64,000 bases of DNA from Sphingopyxis sp. QXT-31 (GCF_001984035.1 NZ_CP019449.1:1364001-1428000); one strand, 5' to 3'; positions 32,531 to 42,300 are shown, counted from the first letter of the stretch. A program made the numbers and translations. Notes: generated by a model not told the origin, from the letters alone.

Positions 32531-33811
32531 ATGACCGAGACGACGCTCTCTCGCTGTCCGATCGCGCATGCCCCGGCGGATGCTCCGCCGGTGCCCGCGC
32601 ATGTGCCGGCCGACCGGGTGCTCGATACGCGCTTTGCACAGGGCATGATCGCAAACGACCTGCCCGATCCCTATCTGCCCGCCGACGTGATGCGCGATCC
32701 CGAAGTGCCGCGCATCCTCTACTATCCCTGGCCGACGAGCGGTCGCCAGCATGGCGCTTGGACGGTGTCGCATTATGAGGACATCCGCCGCGTTTACGAG
32801 GACAACGACCTCTTCTCGACCGAGGGCGCGGCGCAGTTTCAGGCGCTGGCGGGCGAGACCTTCCCGTCGATCCCGCTCGGCATCGATCCGCCCGACCATG
32901 GCCGCTATCGCCGTTTCCTGAACCCCTGGTTCACGCCCGTGGCGATGAACGCGATGGAGCCCAATATCCGCGCGATCGTTACCGAGATGATCGACGCGGT
33001 GGTCAAGGATGGCGAGGTCGACATCGCCTATGACTTCGGGCGCATCTATCCGGTCCGGGTGTTCCTGAACCTGATGGGTTTTCCTTTCAGCATGTTCGAC
33101 CAGTTTCTCGAATGGGAATATGCGATCCTGCACAACCCCGACATCGGCGCCAAGGCCGAGGCGGTGAAGGGCATTCTCGCGTACTTGCGCGGTTTCATCG
33201 CCGAGAAGCAGGCGAACCCCGACGAGACGCTTGGCAGCTATATCGCCAATGGCCAGATGGACGGCCAGCCGCTGACCGCCGACGAGACGATCGGCATGAC
33301 CTGGTTCCTGTGGCTCGGCGGGCTCGACACCGTCGCCTCGACGATCAGCCAGATGTTCCGACGCATGGCGCTCGACACCGAACTCCAGGCGCGCATCCGC
33401 GCCAATCCGGAAATCATCAACAGCGCGGTCGAGGAATTCTTGCGCGTCCAGCCGCTGGTCAACAGCGGGCGGCGGATCAAGAAGGATTTCACCTGGCACG
33501 GCGTCGAGCTGAAGGAAGGCGACTGGATCGCCTGCATCAACAGTTCGGGCAATTTCGACGAGAAGCAGTTCGCTTGCCCGCGCGACTTCGACCCCGAGCG
33601 CAAGAACAACCGCCATTTTACGCTGATCGGCGGGGTCCATATCTGCCTCGGCGCGCATCTGGCGCGGCGCGAGCTGCGCGTGCTGCTGCAGGAATTCCTG
33701 TCGCGCGTGCCGCCCTTCACGATCAAGGAAGGCGCCGATACCACCGTGATCCCGGGCCTGCTGTCGATCCGCAACCTGCCGATCGTCTGGGACGCAAAAG
33801 CCGTTTCATAA
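32531..33811 (+). CDS. Cytochrome P450
   Basis: This 426-residue soluble P450 has all landmark motifs: the I-helix oxygen site WLGGLDTVAST (263-271), the K-helix EEFLR (ExxR, 302-305) and the heme-thiolate loop LIGGVHICLGAHLARRE with Cys 372. Leu occupies the usual Phe position of FxxGxxxC. It lacks a membrane anchor and so needs a separate ferredoxin and reductase, which are not encoded in this window. It should hydroxylate an unactivated carbon; with the aldehyde dehydrogenase next door, oxidation of a methyl group to a carboxylate is a reasonable guess. Confidence 0.95.
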   Translation: MTETTLSRCPIAHAPADAPPVPAHVPADRVLDTRFAQGMIANDLPDPYLPADVMRDPEVPRILYYPWPTSGRQHGAWTVSHYEDIRRVYEDNDLFSTEGAAQFQALAGETFPSIPLGIDPPDHGRYRRFLNPWFTPVAMNAMEPNIRAIVTEMIDAVVKDGEVDIAYDFGRIYPVRVFLNLMGFPFSMFDQFLEWEYAILHNPDIGAKAEAVKGILAYLRGFIAEKQANPDETLGSYIANGQMDGQPLTADETIGMTWFLWLGGLDTVASTISQMFRRMALDTELQARIRANPEIINSAVEEFLRVQPLVNSGRRIKKDFTWHGVELKEGDWIACINSSGNFDEKQFACPRDFDPERKNNRHFTLIGGVHICLGAHLARRELRVLLQEFLSRVPPFTIKEGADTTVIPGLLSIRNLPIVWDAKAVS

Positions 33812-33821
33812 GGACAAAAAT

Positions 33822-35297
33822 ATGGCTTTCTTGAAATATGACGACGCCATTTATGTCGGCGGCGAATGGGAGAAGACCGACCAGCGCGAGGCGGTGATCA
33901 ACCCCGCCGACGAGAGCCTGCTGATCGAGGCCCCGGTCGGCAGCGCGGCGCAAGTGGACGCGGCGATCGGCGCGGCGCGCACCGCGTTCGACAAGGGCGA
34001 CTGGCCGCACCTGCCCGTCGCCGAGCGGCAGGCCGTGCTGACGCGCTTCCTGAACGCGCTAGACGCGCGCAAGGGCGAGATCGTCGACATGATCGTCGCC
34101 GAGGCGGGCGCGACGCGGATGCTCGCCGAATTCCTGCAGTACGGCATCCCGATGAAGCATGCGCGGCGGACGGTCGAGGTCGCCTCGCGCCCCGCGGTCT
34201 CGTCGCTGCCGGTCGAGCTGACTCCCAATGCGCTGGGCCGCACGACGCTGGGCACCGGAGTGGTGAGCCGCGAACCGGTCGGGGTCGTCGCGGCGATCTC
34301 GCCGTACAACTTCCCCTTCTTCCTCAACATCGGCAAGGTGATCCCGGCGCTGGCGGTCGGCTGCACCGTGGTGCTCAAGCCCTCGCCCTATACGCCGATG
34401 CAGGCGCTGATCCTCGGCGAGATCGCCGACGAGGTCGGGCTGCCCAAGGGCGTGCTGAGCATCGTCACCGGTGATATCGAGACGGGAAAGCTGCTCACCA
34501 CCGACCCCCGCGTCGACTTGGTCCACTTCACCGGGTCGGACAAGGTCGGATCGATGATCCAGGCGCAGGCCGCACCGACGCTGAAGCGTATCGTGATGGA
34601 ACTCGGCGGCAAGTCGGCGCTGATCGTGCGCGCCGACGCCGATATCGCGAAGGCCGCGGCGGCGGGGATCATGGGCTTTACGACGCACGGCGGCCAGGGC
34701 TGCGCGCTCACCACGCGCCACCTCGTCCACAACAGCGTCCGCCCGCAGTTCGTCGAGGCGATGAAGGCGATGCTCGGGCATCTGAAGATCGGCAATCCTA
34801 TTGACCCCAGTGTCAATTATGGCCCGCTGATCCGCGAAGTCGCGCGCAAACGCACCGAGGATTATGTCGCGATCGCGCAGGACGAGGGCGCGACGCTCGT
34901 GGCGGGCGGCAAGCGGCCCGCGGGGCTCGACAAGGGCTATTATTACGAGCCGACCCTGTTCGACAATGTCAGGAACGACAGCCGCATCGCGCAGGAAGAG
35001 GTGTTCGGGCCGATCGGCGCGGTCATCGGCTTCGACGACGATGCCGAGGCCATCGCGATGGCGAACGACAGCGATTTCGGCCTGTCGGGCGCCATATACT
35101 CGGCCGATGCGGGCGAAGCCTATCGCATGGCGCTCAAGATCCGCACCGGCGGGGTGTCGATAAACGGCGGTGCGGGCACGATGCAGTCGGACGCGCCCTT
35201 CGGCGGCATCAAGCGCTCGGGCTATGGCCGCGAATATGGCGAGGATGGCCTCAACGAATTCACCTATCAAAAGGTGATCAGTTTCCACGCCGAATAG
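33822..35297 (+). CDS. Aldehyde dehydrogenase (NAD(P)-dependent)
   Basis: This 491-residue ALDH is full length. Catalytic Cys 294 lies in GQGCALTTRH, the general base Glu 260 in MELGGKSAL, the oxyanion Asn 163 in PYNFPF, the cofactor Lys in LKPSPYTPMQ and HFTGSDKVGS for NAD. It oxidises an aldehyde to the acid, presumably the product of the upstream P450 plus an alcohol dehydrogenase, of which the window has several. It is separated by only 10 bp from the P450 and 12 bp from the CoA-transferase that would next add CoA. Confidence 0.96.
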   Translation: MAFLKYDDAIYVGGEWEKTDQREAVINPADESLLIEAPVGSAAQVDAAIGAARTAFDKGDWPHLPVAERQAVLTRFLNALDARKGEIVDMIVAEAGATRMLAEFLQYGIPMKHARRTVEVASRPAVSSLPVELTPNALGRTTLGTGVVSREPVGVVAAISPYNFPFFLNIGKVIPALAVGCTVVLKPSPYTPMQALILGEIADEVGLPKGVLSIVTGDIETGKLLTTDPRVDLVHFTGSDKVGSMIQAQAAPTLKRIVMELGGKSALIVRADADIAKAAAAGIMGFTTHGGQGCALTTRHLVHNSVRPQFVEAMKAMLGHLKIGNPIDPSVNYGPLIREVARKRTEDYVAIAQDEGATLVAGGKRPAGLDKGYYYEPTLFDNVRNDSRIAQEEVFGPIGAVIGFDDDAEAIAMANDSDFGLSGAIYSADAGEAYRMALKIRTGGVSINGGAGTMQSDAPFGGIKRSGYGREYGEDGLNEFTYQKVISFHAE

Positions 35298-35309
35298 GGA
35301 GAGACGGCG

Positions 35310-36542
35310 ATGACAAAGGTCATGGAGGGCATTCGCGTCCTCGAAGTCGCGCAATTCACCTTCGTTCCCGCGGCGGGCGGGGTGATGACCGACTGGGGCG
35401 CCGATGTGATCAAGATCGAGCATCCGGTGCGCGGCGACGCGCAGCGCGGTATCCAGATGCTACAGCGGCTCGCGGTGAATCCGCAGCGCTCGTCGCTGAT
35501 GCAGCATCCGAACCGGGGGAAACGCAGCGTCGGGATCGACATCTCGACCGAGGAAGGGCGCGAGCTACTCTATGAGATCGCGAAGACGGCCGACGTCTTC
35601 CTGACCAACTACCTGCCCTCGGCGCGGCAGAAACTAAAGATCGACATCGAGCATATCCGCGCGGCAAACCCCGACATCATCTATGTTCGCGGCAGTGCGT
35701 TCGGCGACAAGGGGCCCGAGCGCGACAAGGGCGGGTTCGACAGCACGGCATACTGGGCGCGCGGCGGGTCGGCGGTGCTGGTGACGCCGAAGGAGCTCGA
35801 TGGGCCGCTGACGCAGCCTGGCCCGGCCTATGGCGACACGATCGGGGGGATGAATATCGCGGGCGGCATCGCCGCGGCGCTGTTCCACCGCGAACGTACC
35901 GGCGAGGCGACCGAGGTCGATGTGTCGCTGCTGTCGTCGGGCATCTGGGCGACCGCCTGTTCGGTCGACGTCGCGATGGAATTGGGCAAGGATCCGTTCG
36001 AGAATCTGATGCCCGGTGGCGGGCAATCGGTGGGCACCAACCCCTTTATGGGCGTGTTCAAGACGGCGGACGGCAAGTTCATCAACCTGACCGTGCTGTC
36101 ACCCGGCCCCTATATCGACGATGTGTTCGGGCATCTCGGCATCGCCGAGGCGGCGCAGGACGAACGTTTCTCGACTGCCGAGGCGATCATGGCGAATGCG
36201 GCGGAGGCCTATCCTTTGGTCAAGGCTGCGATCGCGGCGCAGCCCTATGCCTATTGGATCGAGCATCTCAAGACGATGAAGGGGCAATGGGCCGCCTATC
36301 AGTCGGTGCACGATGTTGCGAGCGACGAGCAGGTGCTGGCGAACGACCTGATCTTCGAGGTCGAGTCTGCGGACGGCGGGGCGCCGATCCGGCTGGTCGC
36401 GAACCCGGTGCAGTTCAACCATGCGGGGGTCGAGAACACGCGCGCGCCCGAGGCGTCGGAGCATACCGAATTGTTCCTGATGGAACTGGGGCTCGAATGG
36501 GACCGGATCGAGGATCTCAAAAACAAGAAGGCGATCGCCTGA
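35310..36542 (+). CDS. Class III CoA-transferase (CaiB/BaiF family)
   Basis: This 410-residue transferase has the normal order: VLEVAQFTFVPAAGGVMTDW and GADVIKIEHPVRG for CoA binding, RGKRSVGIDI, GGFDSTAYWARGG with the catalytic Asp, and EVDVSLLSSGIWATA, followed by the small domain with GVFKTADGKFINLT. It moves CoA onto the carboxylate produced by the P450/aldehyde dehydrogenase pair (inference). It is also the in-window reference for judging the permuted relative at 26986. The next gene follows 11 bp after its stop. Confidence 0.94.
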   Translation: MTKVMEGIRVLEVAQFTFVPAAGGVMTDWGADVIKIEHPVRGDAQRGIQMLQRLAVNPQRSSLMQHPNRGKRSVGIDISTEEGRELLYEIAKTADVFLTNYLPSARQKLKIDIEHIRAANPDIIYVRGSAFGDKGPERDKGGFDSTAYWARGGSAVLVTPKELDGPLTQPGPAYGDTIGGMNIAGGIAAALFHRERTGEATEVDVSLLSSGIWATACSVDVAMELGKDPFENLMPGGGQSVGTNPFMGVFKTADGKFINLTVLSPGPYIDDVFGHLGIAEAAQDERFSTAEAIMANAAEAYPLVKAAIAAQPYAYWIEHLKTMKGQWAAYQSVHDVASDEQVLANDLIFEVESADGGAPIRLVANPVQFNHAGVENTRAPEASEHTELFLMELGLEWDRIEDLKNKKAIA

Positions 36543-36553
36543 GAGCGGCGGCG

Positions 36554-37693
36554 ATGGCCCCTCCCCTTCGCGTCGGCATCATCAGCGCCGCTTGGGGCGC
36601 GAAGGCGCATCTGCCCGCGTGGCGCAGCCTCGACGGAATCGAGGTGACCGCGATCTGCACCTCACGGCCCGCGACGGCGGCGAAGGCGGCGGAGGATTTC
36701 CAGGTGGCGCGGGCCTTCCACGACTTCCGCGCGATGGCCGCCGATCCCGAGATCGACATCGTCGATTGCGGCACGCGGCCGCCGCTGCGTTTCGCCATGG
36801 TGATGGCGGCGCTTGGCGCGAGCAAGCATGTCTATAACGGCATTCCCTTTGCCAAGGATCTGAACGACGCGCGGGCGATGACCGATGCCTGGCGCGCGGC
36901 CGGGACGGTCGCGGTGGTCGACGCCTTCATGCAGGCCGTGCCCGCGATGGTGCAGATGAAGGCGATGATCGATACCGGCTGGCTCGGCGAGGTCTTCGGC
37001 GCCGATGTCGCGTTCGAGGTGCCTTTGTTCAGCGCCGCGCAGACCAATGTCCCCGGCTATGTCTGGTTCGCCGATCCCGCGAACGGCGCGAGCGCGGGAC
37101 GCAATCTGGGGAGCCATATGCTGCACCTGCTGGTGCATTTTTTCGGGCCGGTGGCGGCGGTGACGGCGGACCAGTCGTTGGCGCTGAAGGCGTGGCCTTT
37201 GGACGGCGAAATCATCCGTCCAGGGGTGCCCGACCGGGCGTCGATGTTGCTGCGCCACGCCTCGGGCCTGCCGACGCGGCTGGAGGCGAATTGGTGCAAG
37301 ATCGGCGGCGACGGGTTCCGCTTTTCGGTGTGGGGATCGAAGGGACGGCTCGAAGCGCGCGCGCCGGTGTTTCCGATGGCGCACGATACGCGGCTGTTCG
37401 GGACGAGGGATGAGGCGCTGGGGAGCGCGGCGATCGAGGCGATCGCGATCGGGCCCGAGTATCTGTCGGTGCCGGGGTGCCATGCGGTCGCCGATCGGCC
37501 CGAGACGGGGCTGCTGGCGCTGGCGTCGATCTTTGCCAAGACGCGCGATGCGATCGGTGGCGTGGGAATAGCGGCGCCGGATTTTGCGCAAGCTCTGCAT
37601 GTTCATGAGGTCGTAGAGGCGGCGGTGCTGGCGAGCGACGAGCGGCGGTGGGTCGATATCCCCGCGGCAAACGTACAAACCCATTCGCCCTGA
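36554..37693 (+). CDS. Gfo/Idh/MocA-family oxidoreductase
   Basis: This 379-residue NAD(P)-dependent oxidoreductase has an N-terminal Rossmann segment (RVGIISAAWGAKAHLPAWRS, where the usual GxGxxG is altered to AAWGA) and the motif GIPFAKDLNDAR in place of the family's EKP, so the hydride-transfer Lys is retained in a shifted context. The C-terminal beta-sheet domain carries NLGSHMLHLLVHFFG with the catalytic-region His. It may oxidise a hydroxyl or reduce a ketone on a cyclic substrate. It is the last gene of the P450 operon and is followed by an inverted repeat. Confidence 0.85.
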   Translation: MAPPLRVGIISAAWGAKAHLPAWRSLDGIEVTAICTSRPATAAKAAEDFQVARAFHDFRAMAADPEIDIVDCGTRPPLRFAMVMAALGASKHVYNGIPFAKDLNDARAMTDAWRAAGTVAVVDAFMQAVPAMVQMKAMIDTGWLGEVFGADVAFEVPLFSAAQTNVPGYVWFADPANGASAGRNLGSHMLHLLVHFFGPVAAVTADQSLALKAWPLDGEIIRPGVPDRASMLLRHASGLPTRLEANWCKIGGDGFRFSVWGSKGRLEARAPVFPMAHDTRLFGTRDEALGSAAIEAIAIGPEYLSVPGCHAVADRPETGLLALASIFAKTRDAIGGVGIAAPDFAQALHVHEVVEAAVLASDERRWVDIPAANVQTHSP

Positions 37694-37770
37694 GCTTGTC
37701 GAAGGGCCGTTCTTTCTTTTCGACGTCGGAAGAAGGAAGAACGGTGCTTCGACAAGCTCAGCACGAACGG
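37685..37770. repeat. Intergenic inverted repeat
   Basis: CTGAGCTTGTCGAAG (37690-37704) faces CTTCGACAAGCTCAG (37747-37761), with CCGTTCTTT and AAGAACGG pairing inside. This is a common sphingomonad intergenic repeat (from memory). It separates two convergent operons and may end both transcripts. Confidence 0.75.
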
Positions 37771-37792
37771 AAATTTGTATCGATAGCGATGA

Positions 37793-38962
37793 TCAATCCC
37801 GCCGCAGCAGCATCGAACCCGCGATAAAGCCGCCGCCCATGCCGCACGCACCGACCTTGGCCCCATCGACCTGACGCCCGCCGGCCTGCCCCCAGAGCTG
37901 GGTGCAAACTTCATGCAACAGACCGAAACCATGCAACCGCCCGCCCGACAATTGCCCGCCGCCCGTGTTCACCGGGAAGCGTCCGCCGGGGCCGATATTG
38001 CCCTCGGCGATAAAGTCCTTCGCCTCGCCATGGCCGCAGAAGCCCATGGCTTCGAGCCAATAGGGCACGAAGATGCTGAAACCGTCGTAGAGGCCGAGAA
38101 CATCGACGTCGGCGGGCTTCAGGTCGGTGCGCGTCCACATGTCGGCGGCCGCGTCGTGCGCGCCCATCGTGGTGAGGTCGGGGCGCTGGTCCCAGCTCTC
38201 CTGCGAGCCGAGCGCGGCGCCCATCGCCGCGATCGTCAGCGGCGCCTGGGCGCAATCCTTCGCGGCGTCGGCGGCGGAAACGATCACCACGCAGGCGCCG
38301 TCGATCGGCACGTCGCAGTCGAACAGCCCGAGCGGCGACGAGATCGTGCGGGCGCCAAGATAATCCTCCATAGTCAGCGGGGTACGCATCACCGCCGATG
38401 GATTTTGCTGCGCAAACGCGCGCTGGCCGGTCGCGACCAAGCCGAGATGTTCGCGTGTCATACCGAACTCGTGGAAATAGCGCTGCGCCATCCAGCCGGC
38501 CCAGTTCGACGCCGACATCGCCTTGGCGGGGACAAGGTAGCTGTACCATCCGCCGAGCCGCGCGCGGCCCGCGCCGGGGATGCTCGCGCGCTGCGTCGCG
38601 GTCTGCGACGAGCTTTCGGTGAGCGCACGAAAGCACAGGACATGCCGCGCCTGCCCCGTCGCGACCGCCATGGCAGCCACCTGGATGGGCGCCATCTGCG
38701 ACGGGCCGTCGGGGACCGCGCTGTGCCAGCGCGTCTTGAGGCCGAGCGCATTGCGCACCTCGCCGGTGCCGAGCGGCGACATGCCCGGCGAATTGTCGGC
38801 CTTGCCCGGATAGGTCGAAATGCCGTCGATATCGCCCTTGGTCAGCCCCGCACAGTCGAGCGCGCGCCGCGCGGCCTCGGCAAGGTGGATCATCGCTGGA
38901 CGGTTCGTCTTGCGACCGATGTCGGACATGCCGACGCCGGTGATGGCGGCTGCGAGGGTCAT
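37793..38962 (-). CDS. Thiolase-like protein (SCP-x/Ltp2 type), DUF35 partner (2)
   Basis: This 389-residue thiolase-superfamily protein lacks the canonical active-site Cys. It has LFDCDVPIDGACVVIVSA, VLGLYDGFSIFVPYWLEAM, FPVNTGGGQLSGGRLHGFG and HEVCTQLWGQAGG, closely matching the blocks of the pair at 29516. It probably works with the DUF35 protein encoded just upstream, whose stop its ATG overlaps (ATGA), as a C-C lyase or thiolase on a CoA ester. It is the last of five genes that start at 42300, and an inverted repeat follows. Confidence 0.88.
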   Translation of the reverse strand: MTLAAAITGVGMSDIGRKTNRPAMIHLAEAARRALDCAGLTKGDIDGISTYPGKADNSPGMSPLGTGEVRNALGLKTRWHSAVPDGPSQMAPIQVAAMAVATGQARHVLCFRALTESSSQTATQRASIPGAGRARLGGWYSYLVPAKAMSASNWAGWMAQRYFHEFGMTREHLGLVATGQRAFAQQNPSAVMRTPLTMEDYLGARTISSPLGLFDCDVPIDGACVVIVSAADAAKDCAQAPLTIAAMGAALGSQESWDQRPDLTTMGAHDAAADMWTRTDLKPADVDVLGLYDGFSIFVPYWLEAMGFCGHGEAKDFIAEGNIGPGGRFPVNTGGGQLSGGRLHGFGLLHEVCTQLWGQAGGRQVDGAKVGACGMGGGFIAGSMLLRRD

Positions 38963-39354
38963 TGCGCAGGCTCCCACTGCGGGAACCAGACGTCGTCGAT
39001 GTTGAAGAAGCCGACCTTCAACTTCTGGCCGATGGCGATGCTTTCGGGATCGGCATTCACCACCTCGGCGGTGACGCGGACGCCGGACGCGCCATCGATG
39101 TCGACCACCGCGAGCGCGAAGGGCACCGGCATATCGGGCATCCAGGGCTGATGGTTGACGGTGAAAGTGTAGACCGTTCCGGTGCCGGGAACGGGTTTGA
39201 ACTCGACCGCTTCGGACCAGCATTTCGGGCAGACGAGCTGCGGCGGGTGGATCGCGTGCTGGCAGTCACCGCAGAAGGCGATCAACAGCTTGTTCTTAGC
39301 GCCGCCGGTCCAGAAGGCGGTATTCTCGGGGGTGAGTTCGGGGAGCGGTCTCAT
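38959..39354 (-). CDS. DUF35 OB-fold/zinc-ribbon protein (2)
   Basis: This 131-residue partner protein has a zinc ribbon CGDCQHAIHPPQLVCPKC and an OB domain with GTGTVYTFTVNHQPWMPDM. ATG 39354 is used because it lies 10 bp after the SDR stop; a frame extending to 39408 would overlap that gene. It is paired with the thiolase-like gene downstream through an ATGA overlap. The NHQPWMPDMPVPFALAVV strand marks the acyl-CoA-facing side of the OB fold in DUF35 proteins. Confidence 0.92.
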   Translation of the reverse strand: MRPLPELTPENTAFWTGGAKNKLLIAFCGDCQHAIHPPQLVCPKCWSEAVEFKPVPGTGTVYTFTVNHQPWMPDMPVPFALAVVDIDGASGVRVTAEVVNADPESIAIGQKLKVGFFNIDDVWFPQWEPAQ

Positions 39355-39364
39355 AGTCTCGCAA

Positions 39365-40114
39365 TCATATCTGGAGCGTGGCGCCGCCGCTGACGCGGAT
39401 CGTTTCACCGGTGATAAAGCTGGCCGATGTTGAGACGAGCCACAGCATCGCCTCGACGATGTCGCGTTCCTCGCCTTCGCGCTGGAGGATCTGCATCGCC
39501 ATCACATGATCGACCACCGGCTGCGGCAGTTCCGCGCGGACCGTGTCGGTGAAGATCAGTCCGGGTGCGATGGCGTTGACCCGGATGCCATCGGGCGCGA
39601 GCTCATTCGCGAAAGAGACTGTCAGGCCGCGCACCGCGAGCTTGGACACGCCATAGGCCTTTTGCGCGCCATAGGCGGCCATCGAGGAGATGTTGACGAT
39701 CGACGCCCCCGCGCGCGCCGCCATGAAGGGCCGCGCCGACAGCGTGCAATAGATGACGCCCCAGATGTTGACGTCGAACATGCGCCGCGTGCGCGCGGTG
39801 CCGAGCGTGCCGATAAACTCGTTGGCTTCAGCCGAGTGGATGCCGGCGTTGTTGATCAATATGTCGATGCCGCCGTGGCGCGCGGCGATGTCGGCCATGA
39901 CGCGCTCGACTTCGGGTTCGTCGGCGACATCGAGGCAGATCGCTTCGGCGCCATGGCCGATCTCCGCGGCCGCCGCCTTTGCCGCATCTTCGTCGAGATC
40001 GAGTTGGACCAGTTGCGCACCGCGCGCTGCAAGTGCATGGCCGAAGGCCTTGCCGAAGCCGCGCCCGCCGCCGGTGACGACAGCGATCTTGCCGGTCAAG
40101 TCATCCGACACCAT
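39365..40114 (-). CDS. SDR-family dehydrogenase (1)
   Basis: This 249-residue classical SDR has the cofactor motif TGGGRGFGKAFG, NNAG in LINNAGIHSA, the catalytic Ser in VNISSMAAYG and the Tyr/Lys pair in AYGVSKLAV. An acidic Asp in QLDLDED after strand 2 favours NAD. It should interconvert a secondary alcohol and a ketone. It lies between the MFS gene (14-bp overlap) and the DUF35 gene within the operon starting at 42300, so a hydroxyacyl-CoA or sterol-like alcohol is a plausible substrate. Confidence 0.93.
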   Translation of the reverse strand: MVSDDLTGKIAVVTGGGRGFGKAFGHALAARGAQLVQLDLDEDAAKAAAAEIGHGAEAICLDVADEPEVERVMADIAARHGGIDILINNAGIHSAEANEFIGTLGTARTRRMFDVNIWGVIYCTLSARPFMAARAGASIVNISSMAAYGAQKAYGVSKLAVRGLTVSFANELAPDGIRVNAIAPGLIFTDTVRAELPQPVVDHVMAMQILQREGEERDIVEAMLWLVSTSASFITGETIRVSGGATLQI

Positions 40115-41516
40115 GGTCTTGCTCCTTTGCCGGTGCGGGTGCCTTTGGCAACGCGAGCGCGGTCAGCACCGCGGCGGTGCACAGCGCGGCGATCACGGCG
40201 ACGGTGATGTCGTAGGCAAACGGCGATGGGTAGCTTTCCTCGCCGCGGCGGACGATGTCGGCCGCCAGCAACGTCGTCACCATCTGTGCGCCGATGCCCA
40301 TGAAGAGCTGACGGATGACGGTGAGCAGCCCCGAGATTTCGCTGATCCGCTCGGGCGGCGAGGCCTGCGCGATGATCGTCGGCGCGACCGAGAAGAGCAT
40401 CGTGGTGCCGAAGCTGATGATGATGAGCTGCACTACGACCTTGGGAAAGCTGTCGACGTCCATCACGAACCACAGCAACCAGCCGGCGACGGTGACGAAA
40501 CCGCCCGCGATCAACGCGAAACGCCCACCGCCGCGCGCCGCGAGCCAGCCGCCGAGCGGGCCGGCGAAGACCGAGCTGAGGTTCGAGGGCAGCTTGGCGA
40601 TGCCCGCGAGCGTCGCGGTGAAGCCGAGGCCGGCGAGCGTCCACAGCGGCGCCTGCATCAGCAGCGAGAAGAAGACGGTGATCTGGAGCGCGCTCATCGC
40701 GACGAGCGCGGTCACCGCGCTGCCGATCGCGATGGTGCGGTCGGAGAAGCTGCGCACCGCGATCAGCGGGTTCGGGCTCGCGAGGCTGGCGCGCCACCAC
40801 CAGAGGGTGAGCAGCAGCCCTGCGCCCAGCGCGGCGAGCGGCAGCGGCGCGGCCCAGCCCCAGTCCTTGCCCATCGTGAAATAGACGAGCACCAGCGCGA
40901 CGCCGGGCGCGAAGGCGAGCCCCGAGAGCCAGTCGACGGGTTCGGAGGCGGGCTGGCGCGGCGAGCGCGGAAGCAGGCCACCGATCGCGGCCGCCGAGAC
41001 CGCGCACAGGCCCGCACTGGCGAAGAACACCCCGTGCCAGCTGAAATTATCGACGATCATGCCGCCGGCGACGAGCCCCGCCGCGGTACCGATCGACGCG
41101 CCCGAGATCATCAGCCCGATCGCCATCGGGGCGCGTTCCTTGCCCGCGTTCTCGTGCACGAGCCCGATGCAGAGCGGCAGGATCGCCCCGGTGACGCCCT
41201 GCATCAGGCGGCCCGCGAGCAGCACGGGGAAGTTGGTCGACAGCGCGCTGATCAGCGACCCGACCGCGCCGACGATCAGCACGGCGACGAGCACCTGCCG
41301 CCGCCCGAACAGGTCGCCGAGGCGGCCGACGATCGCAGCGATCGCGGCGCCGACGATGAGGTAACCCGTGATCAGCCAGCCGACCATCGCGGGGTTGCCG
41401 AAATCCTCGATCAGCTTCTTGAGCGCCGCGAGGATCATCGCGGTTTCGAACGAGCCGGTGACCTCGGCGATCCAGAGCGCGCCGATGATGAGGGGAAGGT
41501 TGCGGCGGTCGGTCAC
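40101..41516 (-). CDS. MFS transporter, 14-helix drug-efflux (DHA2) type
   Basis: This 471-residue inner-membrane protein has about 14 hydrophobic helices. VGRLGDLFGRRQVLVAVLIV matches the MFS loop 2-3 motif, and AGRLMQGVTGAILPLCIGL matches motif C of proton-antiporting exporters. It may export a toxic intermediate or import the substrate. The start is a GTG at 41516, one base after the stop of the SDR upstream. It overlaps the next SDR gene by 14 bp, supporting a single transcript. Confidence 0.9.
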   Translation of the reverse strand: MTDRRNLPLIIGALWIAEVTGSFETAMILAALKKLIEDFGNPAMVGWLITGYLIVGAAIAAIVGRLGDLFGRRQVLVAVLIVGAVGSLISALSTNFPVLLAGRLMQGVTGAILPLCIGLVHENAGKERAPMAIGLMISGASIGTAAGLVAGGMIVDNFSWHGVFFASAGLCAVSAAAIGGLLPRSPRQPASEPVDWLSGLAFAPGVALVLVYFTMGKDWGWAAPLPLAALGAGLLLTLWWWRASLASPNPLIAVRSFSDRTIAIGSAVTALVAMSALQITVFFSLLMQAPLWTLAGLGFTATLAGIAKLPSNLSSVFAGPLGGWLAARGGGRFALIAGGFVTVAGWLLWFVMDVDSFPKVVVQLIIISFGTTMLFSVAPTIIAQASPPERISEISGLLTVIRQLFMGIGAQMVTTLLAADIVRRGEESYPSPFAYDITVAVIAALCTAAVLTALALPKAPAPAKEQDHGVG

Positions 41517-41517
41517 G

Positions 41518-42300
41518 CTAGCTCGCGACGGCCTTCGCCCCTTCGGGCAGGCCGACCTGCGCGGCGCGGACCTCGATCAGATCGACGCCGATGTCGGCGG
41601 GCAGGCCGATGACCGAGAGCAACGCCTTGGCCATCGATTCGGGGGTCGCCCCCTCGCCGGTCATCGACGCGTGGCCGGTCTCGACGATCTTCTTGTAGAA
41701 GGCGGCGACGGTTTCCTGCGACCAGGCCTTGCCGCCCGAGCCGCCCTTGACCGAACCCGAGCGAAGGACGGTGACGCGGATGTCGTCGCTGCGCAGTTCG
41801 TCGCGCAGGCCGTGGCAGAGCGTTTCGACCGCCGCCTTGGTCGCGGCGTAGAGCGCGAGCATCGGGAAGGGCATGTTCACCGATTCGCTGCTGATCGCGA
41901 TGATCTGGCCCTTGCTGGCGCGCAGATGCGGGATCGCGGCGCGGACCAGCCACGAGACGCCGAGGATGTTGATGTCGACATGGTTGCGGATCATCGCGTC
42001 GCTGCCGGTCTCGAAAGCGAAGGGATGATAGACCGCGGCGTTGGCGACGACGACGTCGATGCGGCCGAAATGCGCCGCGGTCTGCGCGACGGCGGCGTTC
42101 ACCGCGTCCGATGAGGCGACGTCGCAGGCCACCGGGAGCACGGCATCGCCAAATTCGGCGGCGAGCGTATCGAACTCATCGGAAGGGCGCGCGAGGCACG
42201 CGACCTTCACTCCCGATGCGACGAGCGCGGCGACGAAATGCCGCCCCATGCCCTTCGATGCGCCGGTCACGACGGCGACCTTGCCGGCTAGCCTCTCCAT
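41518..42300 (-). CDS. SDR-family dehydrogenase (2)
   Basis: This 260-residue SDR has the cofactor motif TGASKGMGRHFV, ANAAVYHPF in place of NNAG, the catalytic Ser in IAISSESVNMP and Tyr/Lys in LYAATKAAVE. An Arg after strand 2 (CLARPSDEF) suggests NADP(H). It is the first gene of a five-gene minus-strand operon (SDR, MFS, SDR, DUF35, thiolase). It diverges from a TetR gene, with the class C palindrome 38 bp upstream of its ATG, so it is probably TetR-controlled. Confidence 0.93.
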   Translation of the reverse strand: MERLAGKVAVVTGASKGMGRHFVAALVASGVKVACLARPSDEFDTLAAEFGDAVLPVACDVASSDAVNAAVAQTAAHFGRIDVVVANAAVYHPFAFETGSDAMIRNHVDINILGVSWLVRAAIPHLRASKGQIIAISSESVNMPFPMLALYAATKAAVETLCHGLRDELRSDDIRVTVLRSGSVKGGSGGKAWSQETVAAFYKKIVETGHASMTGEGATPESMAKALLSVIGLPADIGVDLIEVRAAQVGLPEGAKAVAS